From NCBI GenBank assembly GCA_022606425.2, contig JAHDVF020000101.1, positions 310,001 through 374,000 of the forward strand: DNA of 64,000 nucleotides. The letters are read 5' to 3'. This document shows, in pieces, positions 1 through 9,325 of the stretch; the first letter of the stretch is position 1; each line of letters starts with the position of its first letter. Source of the stretch: Lepidostoma basale. Taxonomy: Eukaryota > Arthropoda > Insecta > Trichoptera > Lepidostomatidae. Both the position numbers and the translations under genes were made by a program. The notes beneath the pieces are model-generated. The model ran no database searches, was not told where the DNA came from, and saw only the letters and a program-made list of their open reading frames with translations.

Positions 1-394
1 TATCACATGAGAAATAATCAGGTTCGATCGCTTACATACATAAGTGCAAGTGAGATATCTATATATTACGTATTTATCTTGAAAATATCACGCGGTAAAA
101 AAGTGCAAAGCGATAAAATAAGAACACTATGTAAAAAGGATATCTTGATTACATATATATACTCAGCATCTTTCGTATAGCCATCATTTATTTTCTATAA
201 ATTAGCAATATTTCTTTCACAAAGTTTTCGGATAAATTCCAAAGCTTTTCTTTGTTGAGACGTTACTTAAGAATGAAGATGTAAAAAGGAAGAAAATTAC
301 TAAACTTAAAAATAAAATAAAAAAAACTATGTAAACACGATCGCGAATGTCAAAAGCGTTACAAATCGAGTCGAAAATCAAATGATATTGGGTG
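1..394. other. AT-rich sequence without recognised feature
   Basis: No coding frame, repeat shared with the rest of the window, or structured motif was recognised. The composition is strongly AT-rich. Confidence 0.5.
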
Positions 395-640
395 TTTTTC
401 TTACGCAAGCCGGGCTTCTGGGCTTCTATGGGAGTACCGCAACTGGTGCTGACGCTGCTGAAGATAACCATCCAGAACATAAAGATGACAGAATTCCCAA
501 AGAATCCCCTGATAACTGTGAACCCATCCCTCCTAATCTGTAGACTATTGGTCCCCAGCATGCCCAAGAGGAATGCAGTGGGATAAAGCCACGGATAGCT
601 ACCAAACTCCCTCGTGTAGAGATATCTCAGAGATCAATAA
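395..640 (-). mobile_element. Jockey-like LINE (family G) RT C-terminal fragment
   Basis: On the minus strand this reads YPWLYPTAFLLGMLGTNSLQ followed by RRDG and IRGFFGNSV, matching the longer family G copy at 26847-27407 (LLGMHGTNSLQLRRDG, LIRGYFENSV). The HLITHFFK segment is missing, and the frame then runs into unrelated sequence. It is a short, deleted relic with no 3' end. Confidence 0.7.
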
Positions 641-919
641 GTTAGAGGTGAATTGCAGATTTTGTAGTCCTCACTGTAATATATTTGAATTGCCAAAAAT
701 GTTGTGTGAGAAGAAACGTGCGTACCTGTGATGGAAGACACGTCTATAATTAAGAAACTCTTAAACATGCCGAACAATATTTTCCTTTGAATCAATTATA
801 ATAATATGTTTAATCAACTGAGGACCAAATTTAGATACAAATTATACTTAGTTTTAGAAATTAGTCACGCTTCTTGAATGGTATCAATTCTCCATTGTGT
901 TCCGAGATGATTTCACATA
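641..919. other. AT-rich sequence without recognised feature
   Basis: Nothing recognisable apart from AT-rich sequence. Confidence 0.5.
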
Positions 920-980
920 AATAAAATTAAACACTTTCACCTAGTATAAACCACTTTATTTTATTTGAGTAAGAAGGGCC

Positions 981-1013
981 ATGCGGTTTCACTCTTGTAG
1001 CGAGCTTCCTCAG
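981..1013 (-). ncRNA. Hammerhead-like motif, left arm
   Basis: On the minus strand CTGAGGA (1007-1013) is followed by one extra A, a stem II formed by GCTC/GAGT and GAAA (987-990). The bases after GAAAC (CGCATGG) no longer form the ACCGGT palindrome of the right arm, so this copy is probably inactive. Confidence 0.5.
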
Positions 1014-1021
1014 GGCTATAT

Positions 1022-1055
1022 ACAAACTGTACAACAGTACTGTTGTACAGTTTGT
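1022..1055. repeat. 34-bp perfect palindrome
   Basis: ACAAACTGTACAACAGT (1022-1038) is followed immediately by its exact reverse complement (1039-1055). It lies at the centre of the inverted-repeat element, with no spacer. Confidence 0.85.
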
Positions 1056-1087
1056 GTATAGAACTGTTGTACAGTTTGTGTATAGAA

Positions 1088-1119
1088 CTGATGAAACTCG
1101 CTACAGAGTGAAACCGGTT
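1088..1119 (+). ncRNA. Hammerhead-like motif with palindromic stem III, right arm
   Basis: CTGATGA (1088-1094), one unpaired A, stem II ACTC/GAGT (1096-1099, 1106-1109) around a GCTACA loop, GAAA (1110-1113), then ACCGGT (1113-1118) and T (1119) as the base before the cleavage site. ACCGGT is self-complementary, so stem III could form between two molecules. Stem I is poor in this copy. Activity is not shown. Confidence 0.55.
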
Positions 1120-1239
1120 GGGGCTACTTACTCAAATAAAGTGGTTGATACTAGGTGAAAAAGTATTTAATTTTATTTTTAGATATGTCAAACCAGCAGG
1201 TAATGGCTTTATATCAAAGTTTTTGATTTTGCATTAGCA

Positions 1240-1290
1240 TAGTATCTAAATAATCAGGTTCCGGATTCGATTCCCGGTTAAAATAGTTAA
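1240..1290 (+). mobile_element. tRNA-like B-box fragment (SINE relic)
   Basis: GGTTCCGGATTCGATTCCCGG resembles the B-box region of SINE1 in this window (GGTTCCGGGTTCAATTCCCGG near 4054). Neither an A box nor a tail is recognisable. Confidence 0.4.
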
Positions 1291-1424
1291 CAAAATGGAA
1301 TTTGATACTTATTTTTAGAAGGTGACACTTTTATTCAAACACCCTGTATTAAATAGATGTATTATTATAAGTTATAATATAATCATTATTTTATTATAGA
1401 CAATTTTATTAAGATGCATATTTA

Positions 1425-1765
1425 GCAGCCTGTACCGTTTGTTCCATATGCCCAAACCATCCGGGTGATCTTTTTTGTATAATATAATTTAAAAACACAT
1501 TCATTTTAGACATCTCATCTGTACATCATTTAAATAATATTGTCTTCTTCTTCTTAATTCTTGTGGAAATATTTCTATTTGCAGTAATGACTTTGAGTGC
1601 GCAATTTATTTTATTCCCAGCACCAACCCTTCTTTGGATGTCTTTCTCCATTTTTCCGTCTCTTGTAAACATGCTTCCCAGATACGTAAATTCGGTAACT
1701 TGCTCCGATTTCTAGCCCATCGCACTTATATCACAAATCGTCATACAAAGCGTTAAACATAGCAA
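1425..1765 (-). mobile_element. Diverged RTE-A-like LINE fragment
   Basis: Minus-strand sequence aligns by eye with RTE-A: CCATATGCCCAAACCATC (near 1445) matches the WFGHM segment and CTCTTGTAAACATGCTTCCC (near 1660) matches the YLGSMF segment. It is more diverged than other copies and carries frameshifts and a deletion. Confidence 0.6.
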
Positions 1766-2039
1766 TCTTAGCGTCATCTAATGTAAACATTCTTTCAATA
1801 CATTTAAATATATAATTTTAACCTTTTCATATGGAATAAATATAAGATTATTTTGCTATTTATGCACATTAGATTCACTAATCTTTCGTGATTGGTAGTA
1901 TTAATTTTTTAAATAAAATTGTGATTTTCGAGTATTCTCATTCACCCCATATCAATTTAGATTTTTTAAATATTTTTATTAATACAAAATGTACGAAGTT
2001 TAGCGGTTATGATACTTATATAGTAGTTTTTAAGGCCTT
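1766..2039. other. AT-rich sequence without recognised feature
   Basis: No supported feature; short open frames here look random. Confidence 0.5.
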
Positions 2040-2490
2040 AAGACCGGCTTATTTGAGGCACGAGGGTAATTTGAAGAGATTGCAGGTAAATTGAAGACAT
2101 TTGGAATGGAGACAATTTAATGTAACCTCATTTATTTGAGTAGTTTGTAAGGTTTGTAACGATCTTGTGGGTAATTTGAAGTCAACTCAAATGTGTGAGT
2201 AAAAAAGTCAATTGATCTTTGTGGGTAATTTGAAGCCAATGTAGATCGTGTGGGAAGTTTTGAGTCAACTCAGATCATGTGGGTAATTTGGAGTCTACTC
2301 AGATCATGTGGGTAATTTGAAGTCAACTCAAGTCATGTTGGTAATTTGGATTCTACTCAGATCATGTGGGTAATTTGAAGTCAACTCAGGTCATGTTGGT
2401 AATTTGGAGTCAAGTCGGGTCATGTGGGTAATTTGAAGTCATCTGGAGTCACGTGGATAGTTGGAAGTCAACTCGGGCCATTAGGGTTAT
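2040..2490. repeat. 29-30 bp minisatellite
   Basis: Roughly a dozen tandem units built around GGGTAATTTGAAGTCAACTC and AGATCATGT. Neighbouring units alternate between GAAGTCAACTC and GGAGTCTACTC forms, suggesting a two-unit higher order in the middle. The outer units are more diverged. Confidence 0.9.
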
Positions 2491-2925
2491 ATGTAAAAAG
2501 GATGTTCAAATTAAGTTATGAATTAATCATTGTGATAATCTTAAATACCTTTTTGTAATATAATATACATTTTGTAATATTCTTTATATATATTTTGCTA
2601 TTTTCACTTTGTATCCGGCTCTGCCTTCTGTCTCAAGTAAGGCTGTCTGAGTGCGGGGATCATTTTACTGACTGGTTGAATCATCGGTCCAATCCAGTCA
2701 GGTCTGAACCTGAGTTTTCCTCTCGGTCCTAATACTCTTGTAAGCAAAATGAATTATATTACCAATCATTCCTGTAATTGTATTTTATAAGTATAAACAA
2801 ATATTTTATTATAAAGATGACATTATATTTCTGTATCTAGACATGTACCTTATATAATCAACTGTGAATTTTTGAATAAATATTTTATCAACATAATATA
2901 CCTGTTTTAATTGACTTACTAATTC
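2491..2925. other. AT-rich sequence without recognised feature
   Basis: No repeat or coding match seen within the window. Confidence 0.5.
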
Positions 2926-3378
2926 TAACTAATTAACTAACCATCACGCCGTCTCCCCGAAGGGGTAGACAGAAAGAATGGACTGCCACACCTTTCTTTC
3001 CTGATATATTTCTCTCGCTTCCTCAACATTCATACATCGTTTCATGCACGCGCGTCGATTTCTCTGACTCCTCACATGGCCGACATTCAATATTTGATTT
3101 ATTTGATCGTGCCACGTTTTCCTCGGTCTTCCTCTATTTCTGGTTCCATTTACATCAATAACATATAATTTTTTTACCATTCTTTCTTCATCCATTCTTT
3201 CCATGTGTCCAAACCATCTCAGTGACCCATTCTTAATTTTATGTAAGACACATTCATCCACCTTGCGTTCCTTTCTAACTTCTTAATAAAGTATTTATCC
3301 TTCTTTTGCCAACTCCAAGCATCACTTCCACACATAAGGGTCGGCACTAGAACCCCATTATGCACTGCCATGTTCGCA
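2926..3378 (-). mobile_element. RTE-A LINE 3' end
   Basis: The 3' end, with TAACTAACC tail, is at the left. A 105-residue minus-strand frame (2944-3261) reads SLRWFGHMERMDEERMVKKL, then GRPRKTWHDQINQILNVGHV and ends SVYPFGETA. Upstream the sequence has a deletion and frame change before YGSDAWSW/MAVHNGVLVPTLM. This is the C-terminal tail after the RT domain; no RT catalytic motif remains. Confidence 0.85.
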
Positions 3379-3702
3379 CGCCACGTGCCACGTTTTCCTC
3401 GGTCTTCCTCTATTTCTAGTTCCATCTACATTGTTAACATAATTTTTTTACCATTCTTTCTTCATTCATTCTTTCCATATGTCCAAACCATCTTAATGAT
3501 CCTTTCATTATTTTGTTCATAACACCATCATTCGCACCGCATTCACTTCTTATATTTTCATTGGATACTATCATACACAGAGTATGCACACATTCGTCTA
3601 AGAGATCTCATTTCTTCTCCATTTATTCTACTTTCATCCTTCTTTTGCCAGTTCCATGCTTCGCTTCCATTCATAAGGGTCAGTACAAGAACACCATTAA
3701 TA
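3379..3702 (-). mobile_element. RTE-A LINE fragment without 3' tail
   Basis: It joins the previous copy in the middle of the RGRPRKTW segment and repeats sequence upstream of it, from SLRWFGH back to the NGVL region at 3690-3702. The missing 3' end suggests rearrangement rather than a separate insertion. Confidence 0.75.
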
Positions 3703-3744
3703 ATACTAATAATAATAACTACATTAATACACATTTAAATATAT

Positions 3745-4552
3745 AGCAGTGCACAATGGTGTTCTTGTACTGACCCTTTTGTATGGAAGTGAAGCATGGA
3801 ACTGGCAAAAAAAGGATGTGAGTAGAATAAATTCGGTAGAGATGAGGTCCCTAAGACGTATGTGTGGTAGAACGAGTGAAATAGTATGATATAGTATCAT
3901 ACTAGTAGATATGAAATCTCTTAGAAGAATGTGTGATAAATCTGTGTATGGTAAAGTGTCAAATGAAAATATAGGAAGTAAATGCAGTGCGAATATAAGT
4001 GTTATGACCAAAATTCGTGGCCGAGAGGTAAGTGAATTGACTGCCACCCCGAAGGTTCCGGGTTCAATTCCCGGCGAGGGCAGTGTGATTGTCACACTGC
4101 CTTTGGTCTGGTGTAGGTTTCACGTGACAATAAAATGGCGATAGATTAGCTACCTATCACATGTCATGAAAATCACTATGGGAGCTGTAAAACCCTTTAC
4201 ATCGATTTGGCTCAAGCTGTCATGATGTAAAGAGCGATTCAACAAAATAATAATAATAATAATGAAATGGTATGAAGGTGTGGACAAGTGGAAATAGTGC
4301 TAAAGAAAGCATGTGTTAACAATGTAAACGGAACCAGAAATAGATGAAGACCGAGGAAAACGTGGCACTACGGAATCAATCAAATATTAAATGTAGACCG
4401 CGTGAGGGGTCGGAGAAATCGACGTGCGTGCATGACACGATGTATGAATGTTAAGGAAGCGAGAGATGTTATCGTATGCCAGGAAAGAACAGTGACTATT
4501 TTTTCTGTCTACTCTTTCGGGAGATAGCGTGATGGTTTGTTAGTTTTTTTTG
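3745..4552 (+). mobile_element. RTE-A LINE 3' end interrupted by a SINE1
   Basis: Starts at the VHNGVL region (3745) and runs through YGSEAWNWQKKD, with a local duplication near 3870-3925, to 4011; it resumes at 4264 and continues to a degraded tail (GATGGTTTGTTAGTT, 4531-4545). The SINE1 at 4012-4263 splits the element between ...VMTKI and the WFGH-equivalent segment. It faces the minus-strand copy at 3379-3702 head to head, 42 bp apart. Confidence 0.85.
4012..4263 (+). mobile_element. SINE1, tRNA-derived, (AAT)n tail
   Basis: The head CGTGGCCGAGAGGTAAGTG carries an A-box-like word, and GGTTCCGGGTTCAATTCCC a B box, spaced as in a tRNA. A shared body (GTGTGATTGTCACACTGCC, CACGTGACAATAAAATGGCG) leads to TGATGTAAAGAGCGATTCAA and (AAT)n. 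Inserted inside an RTE-A copy. This is the best full-length copy in the window. Confidence 0.9.
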
Positions 4553-4560
4553 TATTTTCA

Positions 4561-4628
4561 CAACACCCAAAAATGTTTACACTGAAGAAGGATGTATACA
4601 GTCCGAAACATGTTTGTAAAAAGTGTTG
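4561..4628 (+). ncRNA. Hammerhead ribozyme (type I, minimal stem III)
   Basis: All expected parts are in order. Stem I is TTTACA (4576-4581) with TGTAAA (4615-4620), continued past an internal loop by CAACAC (4561-4566) with GTGTTG (4623-4628). The core is CTGAAGA (4582-4588); stem II is GGA/TCC (4590-4592, 4602-4604); then GAAA (4605-4608), ACATGT (4608-4613) and T4614 before the cleavage site. Departures are one extra A at 4589 and a stem III of only two pairs, which could instead pair between two molecules. Known small hammerhead variants of Penelope-like elements have this shape. Confidence 0.75.
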
Positions 4629-4963
4629 TTAAAATAAATGTTTTGCAAATTCCTATTATCATTTTAACAACACGTTTATCCTACGTCATGTCAAACCACC
4701 TCGGTGACCCTTTAGTTGTGTCATAATTTTAAATGAAATTGTCACCCCATTTCACTAATATAGGTAGGCGCTTGCACAGGGGCGTAGAGTGGTTATTTTA
4801 AAGGGACAACCCTCGTGGTATACTCCATATTCCAAATAATGTATAGGTACTAGTTGCAATCTGGAATAATGATGGAAGTAAAGATTTTCTACCCTTTAAA
4901 AACTTGTTTCATTGTACAATCGTAATCAATAATAAGTTTTAAACTTTAATCTTTCACAATTAA
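4629..4963. other. Sequence after the hammerhead; small inverted repeat and RTE-A scrap
   Basis: GTGTTGTTAAAAT (4623-4635) is repeated inverted as ATTTTAACAACAC near 4660-4672. A short RTE-A-like scrap (GTCAAACCACCTCGGTGACC, near 4687) follows. The rest, to 4963, shows nothing recognisable. Confidence 0.5.
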
Positions 4964-5186
4964 CTAACTAACCATCACGCCGTCTCCCGAAGGGCTAGGC
5001 AGAAAGAATTGACTGCCACACATTTCTTTCCTGACATATTTATCTCGATTCCTCAACATTCATACATCGTGTCATTCACGCGCGTCGATTTCTCTGACTC
5101 CTCACATGGCCGACATTCAATATTTGATTTATTCGATCGTACCACGTTTCCATTGGTCTTCCTCTATTTCCGGTTCCATTTACATG
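4964..5186 (-). mobile_element. RTE-A LINE 3' end
   Basis: Minus-strand copy with the TAACTAACTAACC tail at the left and the UNCG hairpin region next to it. It covers only the last ~65 codons with frame damage and is truncated near the NGTxNRGR segment. Confidence 0.85.
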
Positions 5187-5195
5187 TCACTAAAG

Positions 5196-5263
5196 ATTAG
5201 TGTGGCAGTCCATTCTTTCTGACTACCCCTTCGGGGAAGTGGCGTGATGGTTAGTTAGTTAGA
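5196..5263 (+). mobile_element. RTE-A 3' tail only
   Basis: Consists of GTGTGGCAGTCCATTC, the CCCCTTCGGGG hairpin and the (GTTA)n tail. It sits head to head with the preceding minus-strand copy, so the pair carries 3' tails on both outer ends. Confidence 0.8.
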
Positions 5264-5536
5264 AATGAGATATCTTAGACGAATGTGTTGATAATCTATG
5301 CATTATATTGTCGAATGAAAATTTAATAATTGAATGCAGTGCGAATGAAAGTGTTGTGAACAAAATTATGATGGTTTGGACACATGGAAAGAATGAATGA
5401 AGAAAAAACGGTAAAAAAAGTTTATGTTAACAATGTAAATGGAACTTGAAATAGAGAAGCCCGAGGAAAACGTGGCATGATCAAATAAATCAAATAATTA
5501 ATGTCGGCCACGTAAGGAGCCGGAGAAATTTGACTA
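5264..5536 (+). mobile_element. RTE-A LINE internal fragment
   Basis: Reads from the MRSLRR segment through WFGHMERMNEE and the RGKRGMIK-like segment to the RSRRNx position, with several frameshifts. The 3' end is missing, and the SINE1 at 5537 follows directly. Confidence 0.8.
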
Positions 5537-5783
5537 CCTTCATGGCAGAGTGGTAGGTACTCTGACTGCCCTACTTAAGGTCCCGGATTCGATTCTCTGC
5601 GATGGCAGTGTGATTGTCACACTGCCTTTGGTCTGGCGTAGAATTCACGTGACCATGAAATGGCGATAGATTAGCTACCTATCACATGTCACGAGAATCA
5701 ATATAATACGTACTATAATAATACCCTTTACACGCTGTCGTGATGTAAAGAGCGATTCAACAAAATAATAATAATAATAATTG
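5537..5783 (+). mobile_element. SINE1
   Basis: ACCTTCATGGCAGAGTGGTA is a clear A-box head, and GGATTCGATTCTCTGCGATG a diverged B box. The body and AAGAGCGATTCAAC(AAT)n tail match the copy at 4012-4263. Confidence 0.9.
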
Positions 5784-6470
5784 CTAAAAACAAATTGCAT
5801 TCAGTAGGTTGATTTTAAAAAATGGTTTGATTCATGTGGTGCTCCTGTCAATTTGGAGATATTTCTTGTATAAGTGAATTGTTTTGGTCAATTTGATTGT
5901 TGCCGCACTTTGTGATAGTTATTTGTGACACAAAATACGTTTTCACTCTTCTGATGTTAAAATAATACAAGTTTTTTCGTTTATAAAAATAATTTTGACA
6001 GGTGTCAAAATAAATTTTTCATTTGTTCCAATGACAATTTGAATAAATTCTTCAATCAAATTTTCAAGTTTTTGCTGGTGTTGGATTGTGATAAGTGCCT
6101 AATTAAAATGAAAAAAGTGGAATAAAAAATTAAATAAACACAAATTAATGTCCGGATCGTCCAGCTGACGACAAGTGCACCATCTAAAAGAACATTATGT
6201 GTTAAATTATTTTTATGTGTTATTTTATTTTATATCATTGTATTTTGTATAATTTGTTTTAGATTTATTATGTAGACGTTGAATGATTGAAGTGTGCGCG
6301 GGAGATGACTATTGGTGGCGATGAGGTTCGCAACCCATCACACCGCGTCTCTCGCGTTGGCGAAAAGAGAAGAATGGAGTGCAGCATCGATTAAAGTGTT
6401 GCAGTTCATTCTTTCTGTCTACCCTTTCGGGGAAACGGCGTGATGGTTAGTTAGTTAGTTAGTTAGTTAG
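5784..6470 (+). mobile_element. Non-autonomous element N1, copy a, with RTE-A 3' tail
   Basis: Shares its whole length with 11943-12704 (words TCATGTGGTG, GAATTGTTTTGGTCAATTT, TTTTTCATTTGTTCCAATGA, GTCCGGATCGTCC). It has no long open frame. Its last ~75 bp are the RTE-A tail, including the CCTTTCGGGG hairpin and (GTTA)n. A conserved hairpin lies at 6297-6356. Either a LINE parasite or an internally deleted RTE-A retaining its 5' UTR. Confidence 0.8.
6297..6356 (+). ncRNA. Conserved structured RNA hairpin of element N1
   Basis: The outer stem is CGCGGGAGA (6297-6305) with TCTCTCGCG (6348-6356). Inside, GGTG/CACC, GATG/CATC and GGTT/AACC stack around a CGC loop. The fold is the same as in copy b (12539-12598), with one wobble pair (G.T) in the outer stem. 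Function unknown. Confidence 0.6.
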
Positions 6471-6870
6471 GTAATTGGGTTCAAATGATCTGTTGTACAA
6501 AAAAAAAATCGAACAGTGTGGCGGTCCATCGGCGTGATAGGCAGTTTTTTTTTCCAAATATGAGCCGCAAATATAGTCTGAAAGCAATTGTTTTGGACTT
6601 CAAATGTAGCCAGCTGCATTACTCGTATACTCGTAGTATAGAGGTTAATGATATCACTCTCGGGTGTCTGTCAATGTGCTCACTGCTAATCGCCCCTGCG
6701 GACAGAGACACTGCCCATCAAATCAGACTAGACGCCTCTCCCCCTCACATAGACAGCTATCCTTTGCTCTCGCCCGGCCAAAGGGGTCTCCCGAAACACT
6801 TCAAGATACACTCTAGCAGAGGTACACAACCTGTTGTCTCAATTTATTATTACAAAATAACTTCGAATTG
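6471..6870. other. Single-copy island with RTE-A tail scrap
   Basis: A deleted RTE-A tail scrap (GTGTGGCGGTCCATCGGCGTG) lies near 6519-6539. The remainder, to about 6850, matches nothing else in the window and is richer in GC (for example CGCCCGGCCAAAGGGG). The open frame here has no recognisable domain. Confidence 0.45.
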
Positions 6871-7975
6871 AACAATGAACAGTAAGTTGCATCATTGTAA
6901 GTAAGTTACAAAACAACTTCAAATTGCACAATGTACAGTAAGTTGCATCATAAGCATAAACAATTTACAGTAAGTTGCATCATAGTAAGCAAGTTACTAA
7001 ATAACTTCAAATTGAAAAATGTACAGTAAGTTGCATCATAGTAAGTAAGTTACATAATAACTTCAAATTGAAAAATTTACAGTAAGTTACAAAATAACGT
7101 CAAATTGAACAATGTACAGTAAGTTGCATCATAGTAAGCAAGTTACTAAATAACTTCAAATTGAACAATGTACAGTAAGTTGCATCATAGTAAGCAAGTT
7201 ACTAAATAAATTTAAATTGAACAATTTACAGTAAGTTTCATCATAGTAAGTAAGTTACAAAATAACGTCAGTTTGAACAATGTACAGTAAGTTGCATCAT
7301 AATAAGTAAGTTACAAAATAAATTCAAATTGAACAATGTACAGTAAGATGCATCATAATAAGCAAGTTTCTAAATAACTTCAAATTGAACAATTTACAGT
7401 AAGTTTCATCACAGTAAGTTAGTTACAAAATAACATCAAATTGAACAATTTACAGTAAGTTGCATCACAGTAAGCTAGCTACAAAATAACGTCAAATTGA
7501 ACAATTTACAGTAAGTTGCATCATAGTAAGCAAGTTACTAAATAACTTCAAATTTAAAATGTACAGTAAGTTGCATCATAGTAAGCAAGTTACTAAATAA
7601 CTTCAAATTGAAAAATTTACAGTAAGTTTCATCACAGTAAGTTAGTTACAAAATAACGTCAAATTGAACAATTTACAGTAAGTTGCATCATAGTAAGCAA
7701 GTTACTAAATAACTTCAAACTGAAAAATGTACAGTAATTTGCATCATAGTAAGCAAGTTACTAAATAACTTCAAATTGAACAATGTACAGTAAGTTGCAT
7801 CATAGTGAGCAAGTTACAAAATAACGTCAAATTGAACAATGAACAGTAAGTTGCATCATAGTACGTAAGTTACTAAATAACTTCAAACTGAAAAATGTAC
7901 AGTAAGTTGCATCATAGTAAGTTAGTTACAAAATAACTTCTAATTGAACATTGTACAGTAAGTTGCATCATTAAT
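6871..7975. repeat. 56-bp tandem satellite
   Basis: About 19 units of ACAGTAAGTTGCATCATAGT-AAGCAAGTTACTAAATAACT-TCAAATTGAACAATGT. Successive starts at 7116 and 7172 give the 56-bp period. A few units are shortened. Each unit contains two related AGTAAGTT words, hinting at an ancestral ~28-bp unit. The array ends about 40 bp before an RTE-A 3' tail. Confidence 0.95.
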
Positions 7976-8009
7976 AAATATTAACACTAGATTTATAGAA
8001 CCCCTTAAT

Positions 8010-8083
8010 TTGCGTGTGGCAGTGCATTCTTTCTGCCTACCCCTCGGAGAGACGGCGTGATGGTTAGTTAGTTAGTTAGTTAA
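8010..8083 (+). mobile_element. RTE-A 3' tail only
   Basis: GTGTGGCAGTGCATTC, a damaged hairpin (CCCCTCGGAGAG) and the (GTTA)n tail follow the end of the 56-bp satellite with only ~35 bp between. No RTE-A coding sequence precedes it, so the satellite may be part of the inserted unit. Confidence 0.8.
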
Positions 8084-8419
8084 TGATACGAATATTAACC
8101 TCAATCCGTAAGTAATGGATTTCCAATAAATGCTAGAAAATCGAGTATTGTTGTTTTTGAAGAATGTTCCCGACCCCCGGCGTGGAGTGACGACCGCGTC
8201 ACAAAAGAGATGTTATTCAAATCTGATCTTCGCAATCAAAGCGAGAGCCGCCCTAATAGAGGCGCTCTATCCTCTAGCGCAACTCTCCTCTCGTTTATGC
8301 TAACTTCAAGTGAATGGCGATGCTTTGTGCTTGGGGGCGCTGCAAGGGGAAAAGATAACGCTATCTTTTCTATTTTTAAAGTAATGAAACCATGCTGCGA
8401 AATTAACTAAATTAATAAT
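8084..8419. other. Single-copy sequence, GC-richer in the middle
   Basis: 8160-8350 is richer in GC and unlike any repeat here (CCCCGGCGTGGAGTGACGAC). The 66-residue open frame has no recognisable domain. Confidence 0.45.
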
Positions 8420-8567
8420 GATAACTAACTAACCATCACGCCGTTTCCTCGGAGGAGTAGGCAGAGAGAATGGACTGCCACACTACTCTATCTAGACATG
8501 CCTCTCGAGTTCCTCTATATTCATAGATCATAGCATACACGCTCGTCGATTTTTACGATTTCGAATA
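8420..8567 (-). mobile_element. RTE-A 3' end, left half of an inverted pair
   Basis: Minus-strand 3' end with tail at the left and hairpin GTTTCCTCGGAGGAG; reaches only to the RRACM segment. Confidence 0.8.
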
Positions 8568-8972
8568 TGCAGTAGAAATGAGATCTCAAGACGAAAGTGT
8601 TGTAAATCTGTATATGATAGAGTCTCAAATGTAAGTATAAGAAGCGAATGCGGTGCGAAAGAAAGTGTTATGAACAAAATAATGAGAGGGTAATTAAGAT
8701 GGTTTGGACATATGGAAAGAATGAGTGAAGAGAGAATAGTGAAGAAGGTGTATACGACGTGAACGGAACCAGAAATAGAGGAAAACACGATCAAATAAAT
8801 CAAATATTGAATGTCGGAAACGTGAAGAGTCGGAGAAACCGACGTGCGTGCATGACAAGATGTATGAATGTAGAGGAAGTGAGAGAAGTATGTCAGGACA
8901 GACCAGTGTGGCGGTCCATTCTTTCGGCCTACTCCGCCGGGGAGACGGCGTGATGGTTAGTTTGTTAGTTAT
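8568..8972 (+). mobile_element. RTE-A LINE 3' end, right half of an inverted pair
   Basis: Begins at the AVEMRS segment and continues to the (GTTA)n tail. The frame at 8759-8953 reads NGTRNRGKHDQINQILNVGN and ends SAYSAGETA. Frameshifts interrupt the upstream part. It directly abuts the minus-strand copy at 8420-8567, so both outer ends are 3' tails. Confidence 0.85.
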
Positions 8973-8974
8973 AA

Positions 8975-9212
8975 TAATAATAATTATTATTATTTTGTTG
9001 AATCGCTCTTTACATCATGACAGCATGAGCCAAATCGATGTAAAGGGTATTATAGCTATCATAGTGATTCTCGTGACATGTGATAGGTAGCTAATCTATC
9101 GCCATTTTGTTTTCACGTGAATTCTACACCAGACCAAAGACAGTGTGACAAAAACATTTCCCTCGCCGGGAATCGAACCCGGAACCTTCGGGGTGGCAAT
9201 CAAAGCACTTTG
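8975..9212 (-). mobile_element. SINE1
   Basis: Reverse-oriented; the (ATT)n tail directly joins the RTE-A tail. AATCGCTCTTTACATC, CACGTGAATTCTAC and the inverted B box (GGGAATCGAACCCGGAACC) are present; the A-box head is incomplete. A short RTE-A tail scrap lies at about 9215-9250. Confidence 0.88.
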
Positions 9213-9325
9213 AATGTAGGGTGAAACGAAGAGAACCGGTTAGTTAGTTAGTTTATAATAAATCGTTTTCCTGCACATTCTTCTAAGTGATGTCATTTCC
9301 ACGGCATTTATCTTACTTTTTATTC

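Larger units (their letters stand above)
920..1178. mobile_element. Inverted-repeat element with two opposed hammerhead-like motifs (Penelope-like pLTR candidate)
   Basis: The left arm (about 920-1013) and right arm (about 1088-1178) are imperfect reverse complements sharing the words CACCTAGTAT, CCACTTTAT and TTTGAGTAAG. Each arm contains a CTGAnGA...GAAAC motif, so the two ribozyme-like cores point in opposite directions. The centre is a perfect palindrome followed by a duplicated TGTACAGTTTGTGTATAGAA segment. Hammerhead motifs with short stem III are known from Penelope-like retroelements, and that assignment is inferred here; no Penelope protein is visible. Confidence 0.6.

Noticed and set aside
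4012..4085. tRNA gene at the A and B boxes
   Set aside because: No cloverleaf closes, and the sequence continues into a shared body with (AAT)n tail in several copies: a SINE head.
6445..6470. (GTTA)n / GTTAG runs as telomeric repeats
   Set aside because: The insect telomere unit is TTAGG. These are four-base GTTA runs that always follow the RTE-A or N1 3' end, so they are retrotransposon tails.
6871..7975. Regular 56-bp repeats as a CRISPR array
   Set aside because: There are no unique spacers, the units are directly tandem, and the context is animal DNA.
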